A DNA stretch of 19,459 bases from CAVOBC01 sp963693635 (GTDB lineage Bacteria; Pseudomonadota; Gammaproteobacteria; Pseudomonadales; Azotimanducaceae): the NCBI GenBank assembly GCA_963693635.1, contig CAVOBC010000044.1, positions 1-19,459 of the forward strand, written 5' to 3'. Every line of letters starts with the position of its first letter. Within the stretch, counting starts at the first letter, position 1. Shown one piece after another: positions 1 through 8,055 of this stretch. The notes under the pieces were generated by a model. It saw only the letters and a program-made list of their open reading frames with translations, made no database searches and had not been told where the DNA came from. The translations under genes were made by a program, and so were the position numbers.

Positions 1-1
1 C

Positions 2-1405
2 TCTTTACCCGCTGAGGACTCTCTACCCGCTGAGGACTCTAACGACCCTCCAACCGTCGAGAAGACTGAACGACCGTCTATCGCGCAACTCGCATTTCCG
101 TCGATTCTCGGCAATCTGCTCTTCGCTGTTGTTGGCATGGTGCAGACCAAGTTCGTCGGCGAACTCGGCCCCGACGCCGTCGCAGCCGTCGGTATCGGCC
201 AACGCGTTTTCTTTGGCCTGCAAGCCGTGATGATGGCGGTTAGTGCAGGAACGACCGCGCTGGTCGCGCGCGCCTGGGGCGCGGGCGATAAGGTTGAGGC
301 CGGGCGGGTGACCATGGCTAGCCTCGCGCTCGCAACGGTGTTCGGCCTGCTTCTGACCGTGCCAGGAATTCTCTTTGCGCGTCCCGTTGCGTCCATCTTC
401 GGCCTGTCTCCGGAAACGGTCGATCTCGCGGCCGAATACATCATCTGGCTTTCCATCTTCAACGTCGCCTTTGGCCTCAACTTCATCATCGGTGCCGGGC
501 TGCGCGCGGCAGGCGATGCGTGGTCGCCCCTATGGCTCGGAATCGGCATCAACATTCTCAACCTGGGTCTGCTGTATGGGTTCGTGTTCGGCGCCTGGGG
601 CTTTCCCGAGATGGGCGCGCCCGGAACGGCGGTCGCCGGCGGCGTTTCATTCGCTGTCGGCGGAGTTCTAACAGCAGCACTCTGGTTCAAACAGGTGTTC
701 CGGCTGCGCTATGTCGCAAGCGGTTGGGCGCGTCCGGACCGGTTTTTGCGCCTGTTGCACATCGGCTACCCGGCTGCAGTGGAGATGATCATCTTCCAGA
801 TCGGATTTTTCTTTTTCTTCATGCTGATGGGTAATTATTACGGCACCGAAGCATTCGCCGCATACAGCGTGGGTAGCAACGTTCTTTCCGTCTGCATGGT
901 TATCGGCTTCGGGTTCTCCATCGCCGGCTCCACGCTGGTTGGACAGCACCTGGGTGCAGGCGACCCGGACGGCGCCGCACGAAGTGGCTGGCGCGCGATG
1001 GGTTACGCCGTGGCCGCGATGGCCACCATTGGCTGGAGCATGGCGTTCTTTGCAGAAGAACTCGCCCACTTCTTCCTCACTGACGCGCCCCTAACGATCG
1101 AACTGACAACCTACATGATCGTCATCCTGGGTATTGCGATGCCGCTGCTGGCCGCAGAATTCGCCCTTGGCGGTGCGCTGCGTGGTGCCGGGGACACCCG
1201 CTTTCCACTCATCGCCACGTTCATCGGTCTTATCGGTGTTCGCTGCACCCTCACGGCGCTCTTTACTTTTCTCGGCTGGCCGGTTGTCTGGGTGTACGCA
1301 ACCCTGCTGGGCGAATACCTCGTCAAGGCCACCATGCTAACGCTACGCTTCAGAAGCGGGCGCTGGAAGCACGTCATCCCACATAGCGTGCCACACGCAC
1401 CCTAA
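2..1405 (+). CDS. MATE family efflux transporter, 5' partial
   Basis: Inner-membrane multidrug/toxin extrusion protein, expected to export organic substrates using a cation gradient. The frame is open to the left edge, with 467 residues visible. The first ATG in the window (137) is not the start, because the conserved first helix of the family (LAFPSILGNLLFAVVGMVQ, followed by FVGELG) lies upstream of it in the same frame, and no start codon precedes it in the window. Paired six-helix halves are visible: the first with GAGLRAAGDAWSPL, the second with GGALRGAGDTRFPL, the family's internal duplication. Hydrophobic helices run to about residue 450, then a short basic tail. The visible N-terminus holds a duplicated LPAEDS hexapeptide. 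It converges with the minus-strand genes downstream. The family is clear; the substrate cannot be told from sequence. Confidence 0.93.
   Translation, partial: SLPAEDSLPAEDSNDPPTVEKTERPSIAQLAFPSILGNLLFAVVGMVQTKFVGELGPDAVAAVGIGQRVFFGLQAVMMAVSAGTTALVARAWGAGDKVEAGRVTMASLALATVFGLLLTVPGILFARPVASIFGLSPETVDLAAEYIIWLSIFNVAFGLNFIIGAGLRAAGDAWSPLWLGIGINILNLGLLYGFVFGAWGFPEMGAPGTAVAGGVSFAVGGVLTAALWFKQVFRLRYVASGWARPDRFLRLLHIGYPAAVEMIIFQIGFFFFFMLMGNYYGTEAFAAYSVGSNVLSVCMVIGFGFSIAGSTLVGQHLGAGDPDGAARSGWRAMGYAVAAMATIGWSMAFFAEELAHFFLTDAPLTIELTTYMIVILGIAMPLLAAEFALGGALRGAGDTRFPLIATFIGLIGVRCTLTALFTFLGWPVVWVYATLLGEYLVKATMLTLRFRSGRWKHVIPHSVPHAP
5..39 (+). repeat. 17-bp direct repeat in the N-terminal coding region of the MATE gene
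   Basis: The stretch tacccgctgaggactct occurs twice in succession and duplicates the peptide LPAEDS in the cytoplasmic N-terminal extension. The array may continue beyond the left edge. Confidence 0.7.
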
Positions 1406-1530
1406 CGACCATTCGCCTGTTCGCTGGCCCCGGAGAGGCCTGGCCAAGTCGGATAGATCATCAGCTCCAGCAGATTGCCGTCCAGATCCCGGTATCAGTT
1501 GGCGACGCCGACGCCAGCCCTCCCCCTCTC
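1402..1530 (-). pseudogene. Remnant of a VOC/glyoxalase family protein (3' end only)
   Basis: On the minus strand, the frame ending in TAG at 1402-1404 encodes YRDLDGNLLELMIYP followed by a short tail. This matches the conserved C-terminal strand of vicinal-oxygen-chelate (glyoxalase/bleomycin resistance) proteins, typically FRDPDGN-x-EL, whose last Glu is a metal ligand. Just upstream, in-frame TGA at 1495-1497 interrupts GVGVAN-stop-YRDLDGN, where a Trp or Phe would be expected. Beyond about 1525 the frame dissolves into a CTCTC pentanucleotide array and nothing family-like is visible. The fragment overlaps the MATE stop by three bases. I read it as the tail of a gene lost by deletion. Confidence 0.7.
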
Positions 1531-1550
1531 CTCTCCTCTCCTCTCCTCTC
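1526..1550. repeat. Pentanucleotide microsatellite (CTCTC)x5
   Basis: Five perfect CTCTC units lie in the non-coding gap between the convergent MATE and monooxygenase genes, immediately upstream of the VOC remnant. Such a tract is prone to slippage, but no intact reading frame uses it. The rest of the gap (1551-1647) shows nothing I recognise. Confidence 0.9.
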
Positions 1551-1647
1551 AGCGAGAAAGCTAGAGAAAGCGCGCACGGGACATGGGACTCGCAGGTTGT
1601 TGAAAGGGTTCTCCTTGCGCCGCTCACATCCGGCGCGCAGGCGCCCA

Positions 1648-2670
1648 TCAGGATTGACCCGATATCGCATCCCGTTCTTCAGCGTTCATACCCAGCGCTT
1701 GTGCGGTCAATCGGTAGCTCTCAACCCGAGCCGCGTGTTCATGAACCTGGCAGGCAAGAATGACCTCGTCAGCGCCTGTTTGGGTCACAAACGCTTTGAT
1801 CTGGTCGCGCACGGTATCTGGCTCGCCAACCGCTGACACGGGCGGCATCTGCTTCAGCGCCTGCTGGTCGGCCGGGCTGAGGGTGGAAAGAAAATCACGG
1901 ACAGGGGGCTGCAGTCGTCGCGGCTGCCCCCGGCTCATGTTGAGAAATGACTGTTGCGACGAGGAGCGCAGATACTGCGCTTCATCCTCGGTCGCCGCCG
2001 CGCAGATGTTGTAACCAACCATCACATAGGGTTCTTGCAATTGCTCGGACGGTTCGAAGCGCTCGCGGTAAATCTCAAGCGCTTGCGTCAGGGCACCCGG
2101 CGCAAAGTGCGAAGCAAAACCGAACGGCAGACCCAGCGCCGCCGCAAGCTGCGCTCCGAACAAGCTCGAACCCAGTATCCAGATTGGAACATGGAGGCCC
2201 GCACCCGGCACAGCACGCACTCTTTGACCGTCGACAGGCTCGGAGAAGTAATGCTGCAGTTCCACCACATCCTGCGGAAAGGCATTCACATCGCCGTCCA
2301 GATTTCGACGCAGAGCCTGCGCCGTCACCTGATCAGTACCCGGTGCCCTGCCGAGGCCAAGGTCGATGCGCCCTGGAAAGAGCGATTCGAGCGTGCCAAA
2401 TTGCTCCGCGATGACGAGCGGCGCGTGATTCGGCAGCATCACGCCACCCGAGCCCACACGAATGCTGGACGTGCCCTGAGCAATGTGACCGATTACGACC
2501 GCGGTTGCTGCGCTCGCAATGCCCTGCATGTTGTGGTGCTCGGCAACCCAGTAGCGGTGATATCCGAGGGCTTCCGTGTGACGCGCCAGATCGAGCGTAT
2601 TGGCGAGGGCCTGCGAGGCATCGCTGCCTTCGGTGATCGGTGACAGATCGAGGACGGAGAAGATAGTCAT
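1648..2670 (-). CDS. LLM class flavin-dependent oxidoreductase (luciferase-like)
   Basis: Predicted FMN-dependent monooxygenase of the bacterial luciferase-like TIM-barrel superfamily, 340 residues, the usual length for the single-subunit YhbW-like branch. The N-terminus SVLDLSPITEG is typical of that branch. It is followed by RYWVAEHHNM (about 39-48), RVGSGGVMLPNHAP (71-84) and FPGRIDLGLGRAPGTD (98-113), the flavin/substrate pocket signatures. The frame is open up to 2742, but the family start matches the ATG at 2670, giving a 34-base gap from the upstream gene instead of overlap. No strong Shine-Dalgarno is visible, so it may depend on translation from upstream. It is probably the last gene of a minus-strand run after the PEP-domain protein and acyl-CoA dehydrogenase. 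The substrate is unknown. Confidence 0.92.
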   Translation of the reverse strand: MTIFSVLDLSPITEGSDASQALANTLDLARHTEALGYHRYWVAEHHNMQGIASAATAVVIGHIAQGTSSIRVGSGGVMLPNHAPLVIAEQFGTLESLFPGRIDLGLGRAPGTDQVTAQALRRNLDGDVNAFPQDVVELQHYFSEPVDGQRVRAVPGAGLHVPIWILGSSLFGAQLAAALGLPFGFASHFAPGALTQALEIYRERFEPSEQLQEPYVMVGYNICAAATEDEAQYLRSSSQQSFLNMSRGQPRRLQPPVRDFLSTLSPADQQALKQMPPVSAVGEPDTVRDQIKAFVTQTGADEVILACQVHEHAARVESYRLTAQALGMNAEERDAISGQS

Positions 2671-2704
2671 GTGTGGACGATTGGTGACGGGGCCGGCAGC
2701 ATAA

Positions 2705-5119
2705 TCAAAGCGGTTCGACGAGACCAGCGCTGCCATCCACACGCACCTTGTCGCCGGTCTTCAAGACCATCGTCGCATTGCCAGTCCCGACCACGGCCGG
2801 AATACCCAGCTCCCGCGCCACAATCGCAGCATGCGAAAGCGGTGCTCCAATATCCGTAATCACCGCAAGCGCACGGGGAAAAATGGGCGTCCAGCCAACG
2901 TTCGTGAACGAGGCGACCAGGATCTCTCCCGTTTCAAACTGGTCGGCATCGTTGTGAGATCCAAGCACCCGAACCCGCCCTTCGACAACGCCCGCCGCGC
3001 CCGGGCAACCGGTGATGACGTCTTCGCTTGCAGCGACCAGAGTCCGGTGCGAATCATGGAAGTCGGTACGGCGGCGAAGGTCTTGGTACCATGCCTCGAC
3101 ATCAAACTGACCCGAGATGAAATTGGGCAACATGGGCATCTGATTGTAATGATCATAGCTCTCGCGGCGATTCCGAATTTTTGACTCCTGCGCCCGGTCA
3201 CCACCCAGCAGCGCATCAATCTCCAGCATCTCCAGCATGAAGATGTCGTCCCCGAGACCGGTGAGTTCGCCAGCCCGCAGTGCCAACGCGCGTGAAAGCC
3301 CCGCCAAACGCACGAGTTCTGAACGCACGATCTCTCGATTCTTGCCTGTCGTAATCGCCGCGTCTGCCTTGCGCCGAATGGACGCGAGCCTGCGCGGCGA
3401 GACCAACGCCGCCAGCCGCTGCCAGGCCGCGTCCCGCTTAGCCTGCTGGGCCACCAACAAGCCATCGATGTCGAGTTCGCGCGACTGCTCAATCAGTTTG
3501 TCAATCCAGGCCGGGTCCTCGCTCGTCGGTCGCAGGCCCGCCTCCATCTCGCTCGGGCCCCGATGACCGTAGCGACGGACAAACTCTTCGCGGGACTCCT
3601 CACCGCGAGCAACCCGGGCGATCGCCATCATCGGCCCCATGCTCTCAAGCGTCCCGCCACCGCTCAGCCCGGATACCAGCGTTTCAACATGACTGGCGCG
3701 CAGGTGAGGTTCCAGTGCACTCTTCAGGCGCCTTCGGGACTGGTGGGAACCTTCGGTCGCGACCAGCAGGACCGGAAAGTCAGCGACCGACTTGGCACGC
3801 AGCTCGTCGCCCATCGTCATCAGTCCCGCATACGTATCCACTGAGTCGACACGGCCGCGGTACTCCTCACAGTAGCGTGAAGACTCATCCGTCGCCCAAC
3901 GCAGATGGCGCTTCAATCTCAACGTCGCCAGGGCACCGCGTCCGAGCAGACCAAGCGCCCACCGCAGGGTCTTTGCAAGTCCAACTTTCTGCATGGGGAG
4001 CGTCATGTCGGGCGGCACATCACCGAGCATCTCACGATACCCTTCAAGCACTGCGACCGGCCTGATCCCAATCGCACCGAGGAGACCGAAGAAGGTGCTG
4101 AGGTTCATGAACGCCCTGCCACCGATGTTGCCCAGAAATGGCGCATTGGGTGTCGCGAACACACTCACGAAGACGTGACTGACAAGTGACCAGGTATAGG
4201 GCGTCATCACCGTCGACATGGCTTCGCCGACATTCGTGTTCGTCCACAGCCAGTCGCCTTTCAACGAATCATTCCACGGCTCCTGCAACACGAGCGTCGT
4301 GATGGGCCTCGCCTGCAAGATGCTGACATCGCCTGACGCGACCGCCCACTCGATGTCCTGCGGGCTACCAAAGTGTGCTTCGATATCGAGTGCAAGCTCG
4401 CCAAGCCTGGTTGCTACATCCGCGAGTGCCACATCACCTTCATAGGCACCTGAGGCGCGGTCGATCGTGAAGTCGTTCGCAGCGACTTCTCCCGAAACCA
4501 GCGCCTCGCCGAGACCCGAAACAAAGTTCCCGCTCAATACCTGCGGGTTTTGGGAGACGGGTTCGACCGTAAACAACACCCCTGCAAAATCAGCCTTGAC
4601 CATTTCCTGCACGACAATCGCAATTTGATGGTCTGTGTCTTCACCGAGGTGTTCGCTATAGCTGCGCACGCGCTCACTGCTTGCGCTCGCTTGGACCTCG
4701 CAAATCGCCGCGTCAAACTCATCGGTAGTCGCTACGTTGAGCACGGACTCGAACTCGCCTGCGAACGATGCCCCTGCGGAGTCCTCTGCGAGCGCAGATG
4801 AGCGCACCGCCACAGCACCGGCAGATGCAACCAGTGCGACGAAGCGACGATTCGCCTCGTCGCGAAACGTGTCGATCAGACCGTTGGCATCGAAACAGTC
4901 CGCGTCGAGGATGAAACCATCGGGAACCGGGAAACCGGATTGAACGAGGCTCGCGAGCGCCGCGCCCTTGCCGCCGGCCCTGTTGGTCGACTCCGGATTT
5001 GTGCTCCCCCGGTCACGCTGATCGACGTTGCCACGCTCACTGTCGTCAACGGCATTGTGTCGCGGCGAACCCCGACCCGTGAGACCGACAGTCACCAGAT
5101 CAGACAAGCCGCAGATCAT
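2705..5119 (-). CDS. PEP/pyruvate-binding (ATP-grasp) and PEP-mobilising domain protein
   Basis: Resembles phosphoenolpyruvate synthase and, more closely in layout, rifampicin phosphotransferases: an N-terminal ATP-grasp domain, a long central region, and a C-terminal swivelling phosphohistidine domain. Visible motifs are GGKGAAL (about 49-55), VRSSALAEDS (105-114), FAGVLFTVEP, DIEWAV and LQARPI closing the ATP-grasp part. RRYGHRGPSEMEAG and GDDIFMLEMLEI in the middle are typical of the rifampicin-phosphotransferase-like group. LSHAAIVARELGIPAVVG contains the catalytic His near residue 763. At 804 residues it is somewhat short of the roughly 860 of Rph. The N-terminal 30 residues before GGKG look unlike the family, so the true start may be an internal GTG. 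It lies 65 bases after the acyl-CoA dehydrogenase. All core catalytic motifs are present; the phosphoryl acceptor is unknown, and antibiotic inactivation is only one possibility. Confidence 0.88.
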   Translation of the reverse strand: MICGLSDLVTVGLTGRGSPRHNAVDDSERGNVDQRDRGSTNPESTNRAGGKGAALASLVQSGFPVPDGFILDADCFDANGLIDTFRDEANRRFVALVASAGAVAVRSSALAEDSAGASFAGEFESVLNVATTDEFDAAICEVQASASSERVRSYSEHLGEDTDHQIAIVVQEMVKADFAGVLFTVEPVSQNPQVLSGNFVSGLGEALVSGEVAANDFTIDRASGAYEGDVALADVATRLGELALDIEAHFGSPQDIEWAVASGDVSILQARPITTLVLQEPWNDSLKGDWLWTNTNVGEAMSTVMTPYTWSLVSHVFVSVFATPNAPFLGNIGGRAFMNLSTFFGLLGAIGIRPVAVLEGYREMLGDVPPDMTLPMQKVGLAKTLRWALGLLGRGALATLRLKRHLRWATDESSRYCEEYRGRVDSVDTYAGLMTMGDELRAKSVADFPVLLVATEGSHQSRRRLKSALEPHLRASHVETLVSGLSGGGTLESMGPMMAIARVARGEESREEFVRRYGHRGPSEMEAGLRPTSEDPAWIDKLIEQSRELDIDGLLVAQQAKRDAAWQRLAALVSPRRLASIRRKADAAITTGKNREIVRSELVRLAGLSRALALRAGELTGLGDDIFMLEMLEIDALLGGDRAQESKIRNRRESYDHYNQMPMLPNFISGQFDVEAWYQDLRRRTDFHDSHRTLVAASEDVITGCPGAAGVVEGRVRVLGSHNDADQFETGEILVASFTNVGWTPIFPRALAVITDIGAPLSHAAIVARELGIPAVVGTGNATMVLKTGDKVRVDGSAGLVEPL

Positions 5120-5184
5120 GCAAGTGGCTCCCAGCAGGCCGCCAGTCGTCGCGCTCCCGCTTTGCGACCCTTAAGCTGCAACTG

Positions 5185-6483
5185 TCACCACGCAGCGACT
5201 TCACGCTCGATCAAGTGGCCGTATTGCTCAAGCGCTCGGTCCTGACGATTCGGCAGCGTGTAGTGCGGAAAGAGATCATTGGTCCCTTCGTAATCACGCA
5301 GCACCTGGCGCGCCAGCGTGACTTTGTGTACTTCGGTTGGGCCGTCCGCGATACCCATCGTCAGCGACCCCATCAGCATGCCCGTGAGCGGCAGTTCGTT
5401 CGACGTGCCGAGAGACCCATGTATCTGAATACAACGCATGACAACGTCATGATAGACGCGGGGCATCGCCGCCTTGATGGCGGCGATATCCTTGCGCACC
5501 TTCAGATAGTCGTTAAATTGATCGATACGCCAGGCCGTCCGCAATACCAGTAGACGGAAGGATTCGATCTCGATCCACGAATCGGCGATCTTCTCCTGCA
5601 CCATCTGTTTCTGGGCGAGTTGCTCACCCTTGGTTTCACGCGACAGGGCGCGCTCACACATCATGTCGAACGCACGTCGGATCTGGCCGATGGTGCGCAT
5701 CGCGTGGTGAATGCGGCCACCGCCAAGCCGGGTCTGGGCAACCGCGAAACCCTGGCCCCGTGGCCCGAGCATATTGGACTTGGGGATCCGCGCATTCTCG
5801 TAGCGGATGTATCCATGCGCCCCCTCGCCCGGCGCTTCCTGCCCAACGCCGACATTGCGAATAATGTTGACGCCCGGCGTGTCGGTTGGCACAACGAACA
5901 TGGTCGCGCGTTGGTGCGGGGGTGCGTCCGGGTCGGTCACGGTCATCGTGATCAGAAAGCTCGCGTAACGCGCATTGGATGAGAACCACTTCTCGCCGTT
6001 GATGACGTAGTCATCGCCATCTTCAACCGCGAGGCACTTGAATGCGGTGGGATCTGCCCCGCCGGTCGGTTCTGTCATTGAGTAGCAACTGGCGACCTCA
6101 CCATTGAGCAAGGGTTGCAGGTACTTCTGCTTGAGCTCGTCACTACCGTAGTGGGCAAGAATTTCGGCGTTGCCCGTGTCCGGGGCCTGGCAACCGAACA
6201 CGACCGAGGCGAACCGTGAGCGACCGAGAATCTCGTTGAGCAGCGCGAGCTTCAACTGACCGTACCCCAACCCGCCCAACTCGGGCCCAAGGTGACACGC
6301 CCAGAGACCCATCTCGCGGACCTCATCCTGCAGCGGGCGGACCAGCTTGTTGAAGTCCGAGTCGCCGTACTCCATCGCCGACCCAAGGATGACATCCAGC
6401 GGCTCAACTTTGGTGCGGACAAAGTTGTCCGCCCAATCCAGAAGCGTTTGATATTCCCTGTCCGTTTCGAAGTCCCAGGCCAT
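5185..6483 (-). CDS. Acyl-CoA dehydrogenase family protein
   Basis: Predicted FAD-dependent dehydrogenase introducing a 2,3 double bond in an acyl-CoA, 432 residues. An N-terminal helical domain is followed by YSMTEPTGGADP (134-145) and INGEKWFSSNARY (161-173), the FAD/substrate beta-domain signatures. The C-terminal helical domain carries IHGSLGTSNELPL (354-366) and ADGPTEVHK (379-387). The DGP-x-EVH motif places it with the ACAD10/11-like and FadE36-like group instead of the classical short-chain enzymes with a YEGT catalytic loop. The start is supported by GAGGAG about 6 bases upstream of ATG. It is first in the minus-strand run with the PEP-domain protein and luciferase-like oxidoreductase. 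The chain length or branching of the substrate cannot be read from sequence. Confidence 0.95.
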   Translation of the reverse strand: MAWDFETDREYQTLLDWADNFVRTKVEPLDVILGSAMEYGDSDFNKLVRPLQDEVREMGLWACHLGPELGGLGYGQLKLALLNEILGRSRFASVVFGCQAPDTGNAEILAHYGSDELKQKYLQPLLNGEVASCYSMTEPTGGADPTAFKCLAVEDGDDYVINGEKWFSSNARYASFLITMTVTDPDAPPHQRATMFVVPTDTPGVNIIRNVGVGQEAPGEGAHGYIRYENARIPKSNMLGPRGQGFAVAQTRLGGGRIHHAMRTIGQIRRAFDMMCERALSRETKGEQLAQKQMVQEKIADSWIEIESFRLLVLRTAWRIDQFNDYLKVRKDIAAIKAAMPRVYHDVVMRCIQIHGSLGTSNELPLTGMLMGSLTMGIADGPTEVHKVTLARQVLRDYEGTNDLFPHYTLPNRQDRALEQYGHLIEREVAAW

Positions 6484-6801
6484 CGCGATCTCCTCGGTAA
6501 TTTTGTCAGATTTTTCTTGTTCTTCGTCTAACCCATACGGTTACTAACGTTCCCCGTTTCCGCACACTCAATCAAGCCAAACCCCGGTCGATCAGGTTGC
6601 TCATGCAACGCGTACTATCACAGATCAGGCGAGCGCGGGAAACTCCGTCCGCGAGCGCCCTCGCGGCACCCATCCCTGGGCGGTTTCCCTGCTATTTGGA
6701 ACCTGCCTGACGACTCCTCAGTGGCGTGTTCAGGTAACCAAAGCGCGCCAACGGACAAGCGCTATTAACGAGTGCGATCGCGCTCGGGTTCCGTCGCGCG
6801 T
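6484..6801. other. Intergenic region, no gene recognised
   Basis: About 318 bases between the antiporter stop and the acyl-CoA dehydrogenase start, both on the minus strand. It contains the dehydrogenase ribosome-binding site (GAGGAG on the minus strand, at 6490-6495). It also has one GC hairpin, 7-bp arms at 6649-6655 and 6660-6666 with a 4-base loop, without a T tract. The hairpin could end the antiporter transcript. No convincing promoter boxes or homologous fragments were seen. Confidence 0.5.
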
Positions 6802-8055
6802 CTATCCGGCGTCGCGGGGCACGGGATCGAGCTTTCGAATCAGGGGTCCGGTCGTCAGTCCCTGCACGACGATTGAGAAGATGACAATGACGTAGGTTAT
6901 GACAAGCAAGGTGTCGCGCTCCGGGCCGTCTGGCAACGACAGCGCGAGCGCAACCGAGATACCTCCGCGCAGGCCCGCCCAGGTCAGGATCTTGATCGCA
7001 TGGGTAGAAAACGGCATCACACGCTGCAGCAGTAGCACCGGCAGCCCCACCCAGAACATCCGGCACAGCAAAACCGCCGGGATCAGTAACAGGCTGGCGG
7101 CAATGGTCGAGGCGCCGAATGCCAAAAGCAGAACTTCGAGACCAATCAACAAAAAGAGGACCGCGTTTCCCACCTCGTCGATCAATTCCCAGAACGTATC
7201 CACGTGTGCTCGCGTTTGCTCGGACATCGCCCAACGGCGCCCGTGATTGCCGATGATCAGCCCGGCGACGACCATCGCGAGCGGCCCGGAGACATGCATC
7301 GCAAACGACGCAGCGTAGCCGCCCATGACAATCGCGAGCGTGATCAAAGCTTCAACGCTGTAGTTATCAACAGTCCGCAGCGCGCCGATGCCGAGCGCGC
7401 CAAGGATGAGGCCAAAAACAATGCCGCCGCCCGCCTCTTCGAGCAACAACAGCGACACCGCCGTCGGGGTCGGGTCAAAGTCGCCCGAAGCGATGCCGAG
7501 CAAGACCAGGAAGACGACGACTGCAACGCCATCATTGAAGAGCGACTCGCCGACAATCTGGGTTTCAAGCGTCTTCGGCGTGCCACTTACCCGGAGAATG
7601 CCGATGACCGCAATCGGATCGGTGGGAGAGATCAGCGCCCCAAAGACGAGGCAGTAGATGAACGGCAGCCCGATACCGAGCAGATCCAGAATCCAAAAGG
7701 CCAGGAAGCCATTGACGAACGTCGAACCCACCGTCCCGACGGTCGCCATGACCGCGATGATCGGCCCCTGTCGCTTCAGATCATCAAGGTTTACGTGCAG
7801 CGCACCGGCAAACAACAGGAAACTCAGCATGCCGTGCATCAGCGCTTCATTGAAGTCGACCTGTGCGAGCACCTGGATTGCCCAGGTCTCCATGCTGGTA
7901 AAGCCAAGCCGTCCGGCCAGCACCATGATCAGGGAGCAACCCAATGACAGCACCATGACACCGATCGTCATCGGCAGGCGCAACACCTGATGGTTGACGT
8001 AAGCGAGTATGGCCGCCGCGCTGACGATGACCGCGGCGAGGTCAAACAGGTTCAA
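6802..8055 (-). CDS. Cation:proton antiporter, NhaP/CPA1 type
   Basis: Predicted inner-membrane Na+(or K+)/H+ antiporter, 417 residues with about 12 hydrophobic segments. Family signatures are FAGALHVNLDDL (82-93), ISPTDPIAVIGIL (142-154), GESLFNDGVAVVVF (169-182, with the ion-binding Asp in the ND pair) and WAGLRGGISVALALSLP (359-375). There is no long cytoplasmic C-terminal domain. The start codon is TTG at 8055-8053: an in-frame stop lies four codons upstream and the next Met is inside the first helix. This TTG overlaps the TGA stop of the upstream binding-protein gene (TTGA), so translational coupling is likely. Pairing of an antiporter with a periplasmic binding protein is unusual. Confidence 0.93.
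   Translation of the reverse strand: MNLFDLAAVIVSAAAILAYVNHQVLRLPMTIGVMVLSLGCSLIMVLAGRLGFTSMETWAIQVLAQVDFNEALMHGMLSFLLFAGALHVNLDDLKRQGPIIAVMATVGTVGSTFVNGFLAFWILDLLGIGLPFIYCLVFGALISPTDPIAVIGILRVSGTPKTLETQIVGESLFNDGVAVVVFLVLLGIASGDFDPTPTAVSLLLLEEAGGGIVFGLILGALGIGALRTVDNYSVEALITLAIVMGGYAASFAMHVSGPLAMVVAGLIIGNHGRRWAMSEQTRAHVDTFWELIDEVGNAVLFLLIGLEVLLLAFGASTIAASLLLIPAVLLCRMFWVGLPVLLLQRVMPFSTHAIKILTWAGLRGGISVALALSLPDGPERDTLLVITYVIVIFSIVVQGLTTGPLIRKLDPVPRDAG

Noticed and set aside
1495..1497. In-frame TGA in the VOC remnant as a second selenocysteine codon
   Set aside because: The position normally holds a structural aromatic residue, not a redox Cys; only the gene tail survives and no full frame exists upstream.
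1526..1550. CTCTC array as a phase-variation switch
   Set aside because: No intact gene or promoter uses it; the only nearby frame is the VOC remnant.
1954..2643. Plus-strand open frame opposite the luciferase-like gene
   Set aside because: Arg-rich shadow of a well-supported gene, with no ribosome-binding site and no recognisable domain.
7204..7947. Long open frame on the plus strand opposite the antiporter
   Set aside because: Antisense to a clear family member with all its motifs; composition is charged and low in hydrophobics with no domain, typical of a GC-rich shadow.
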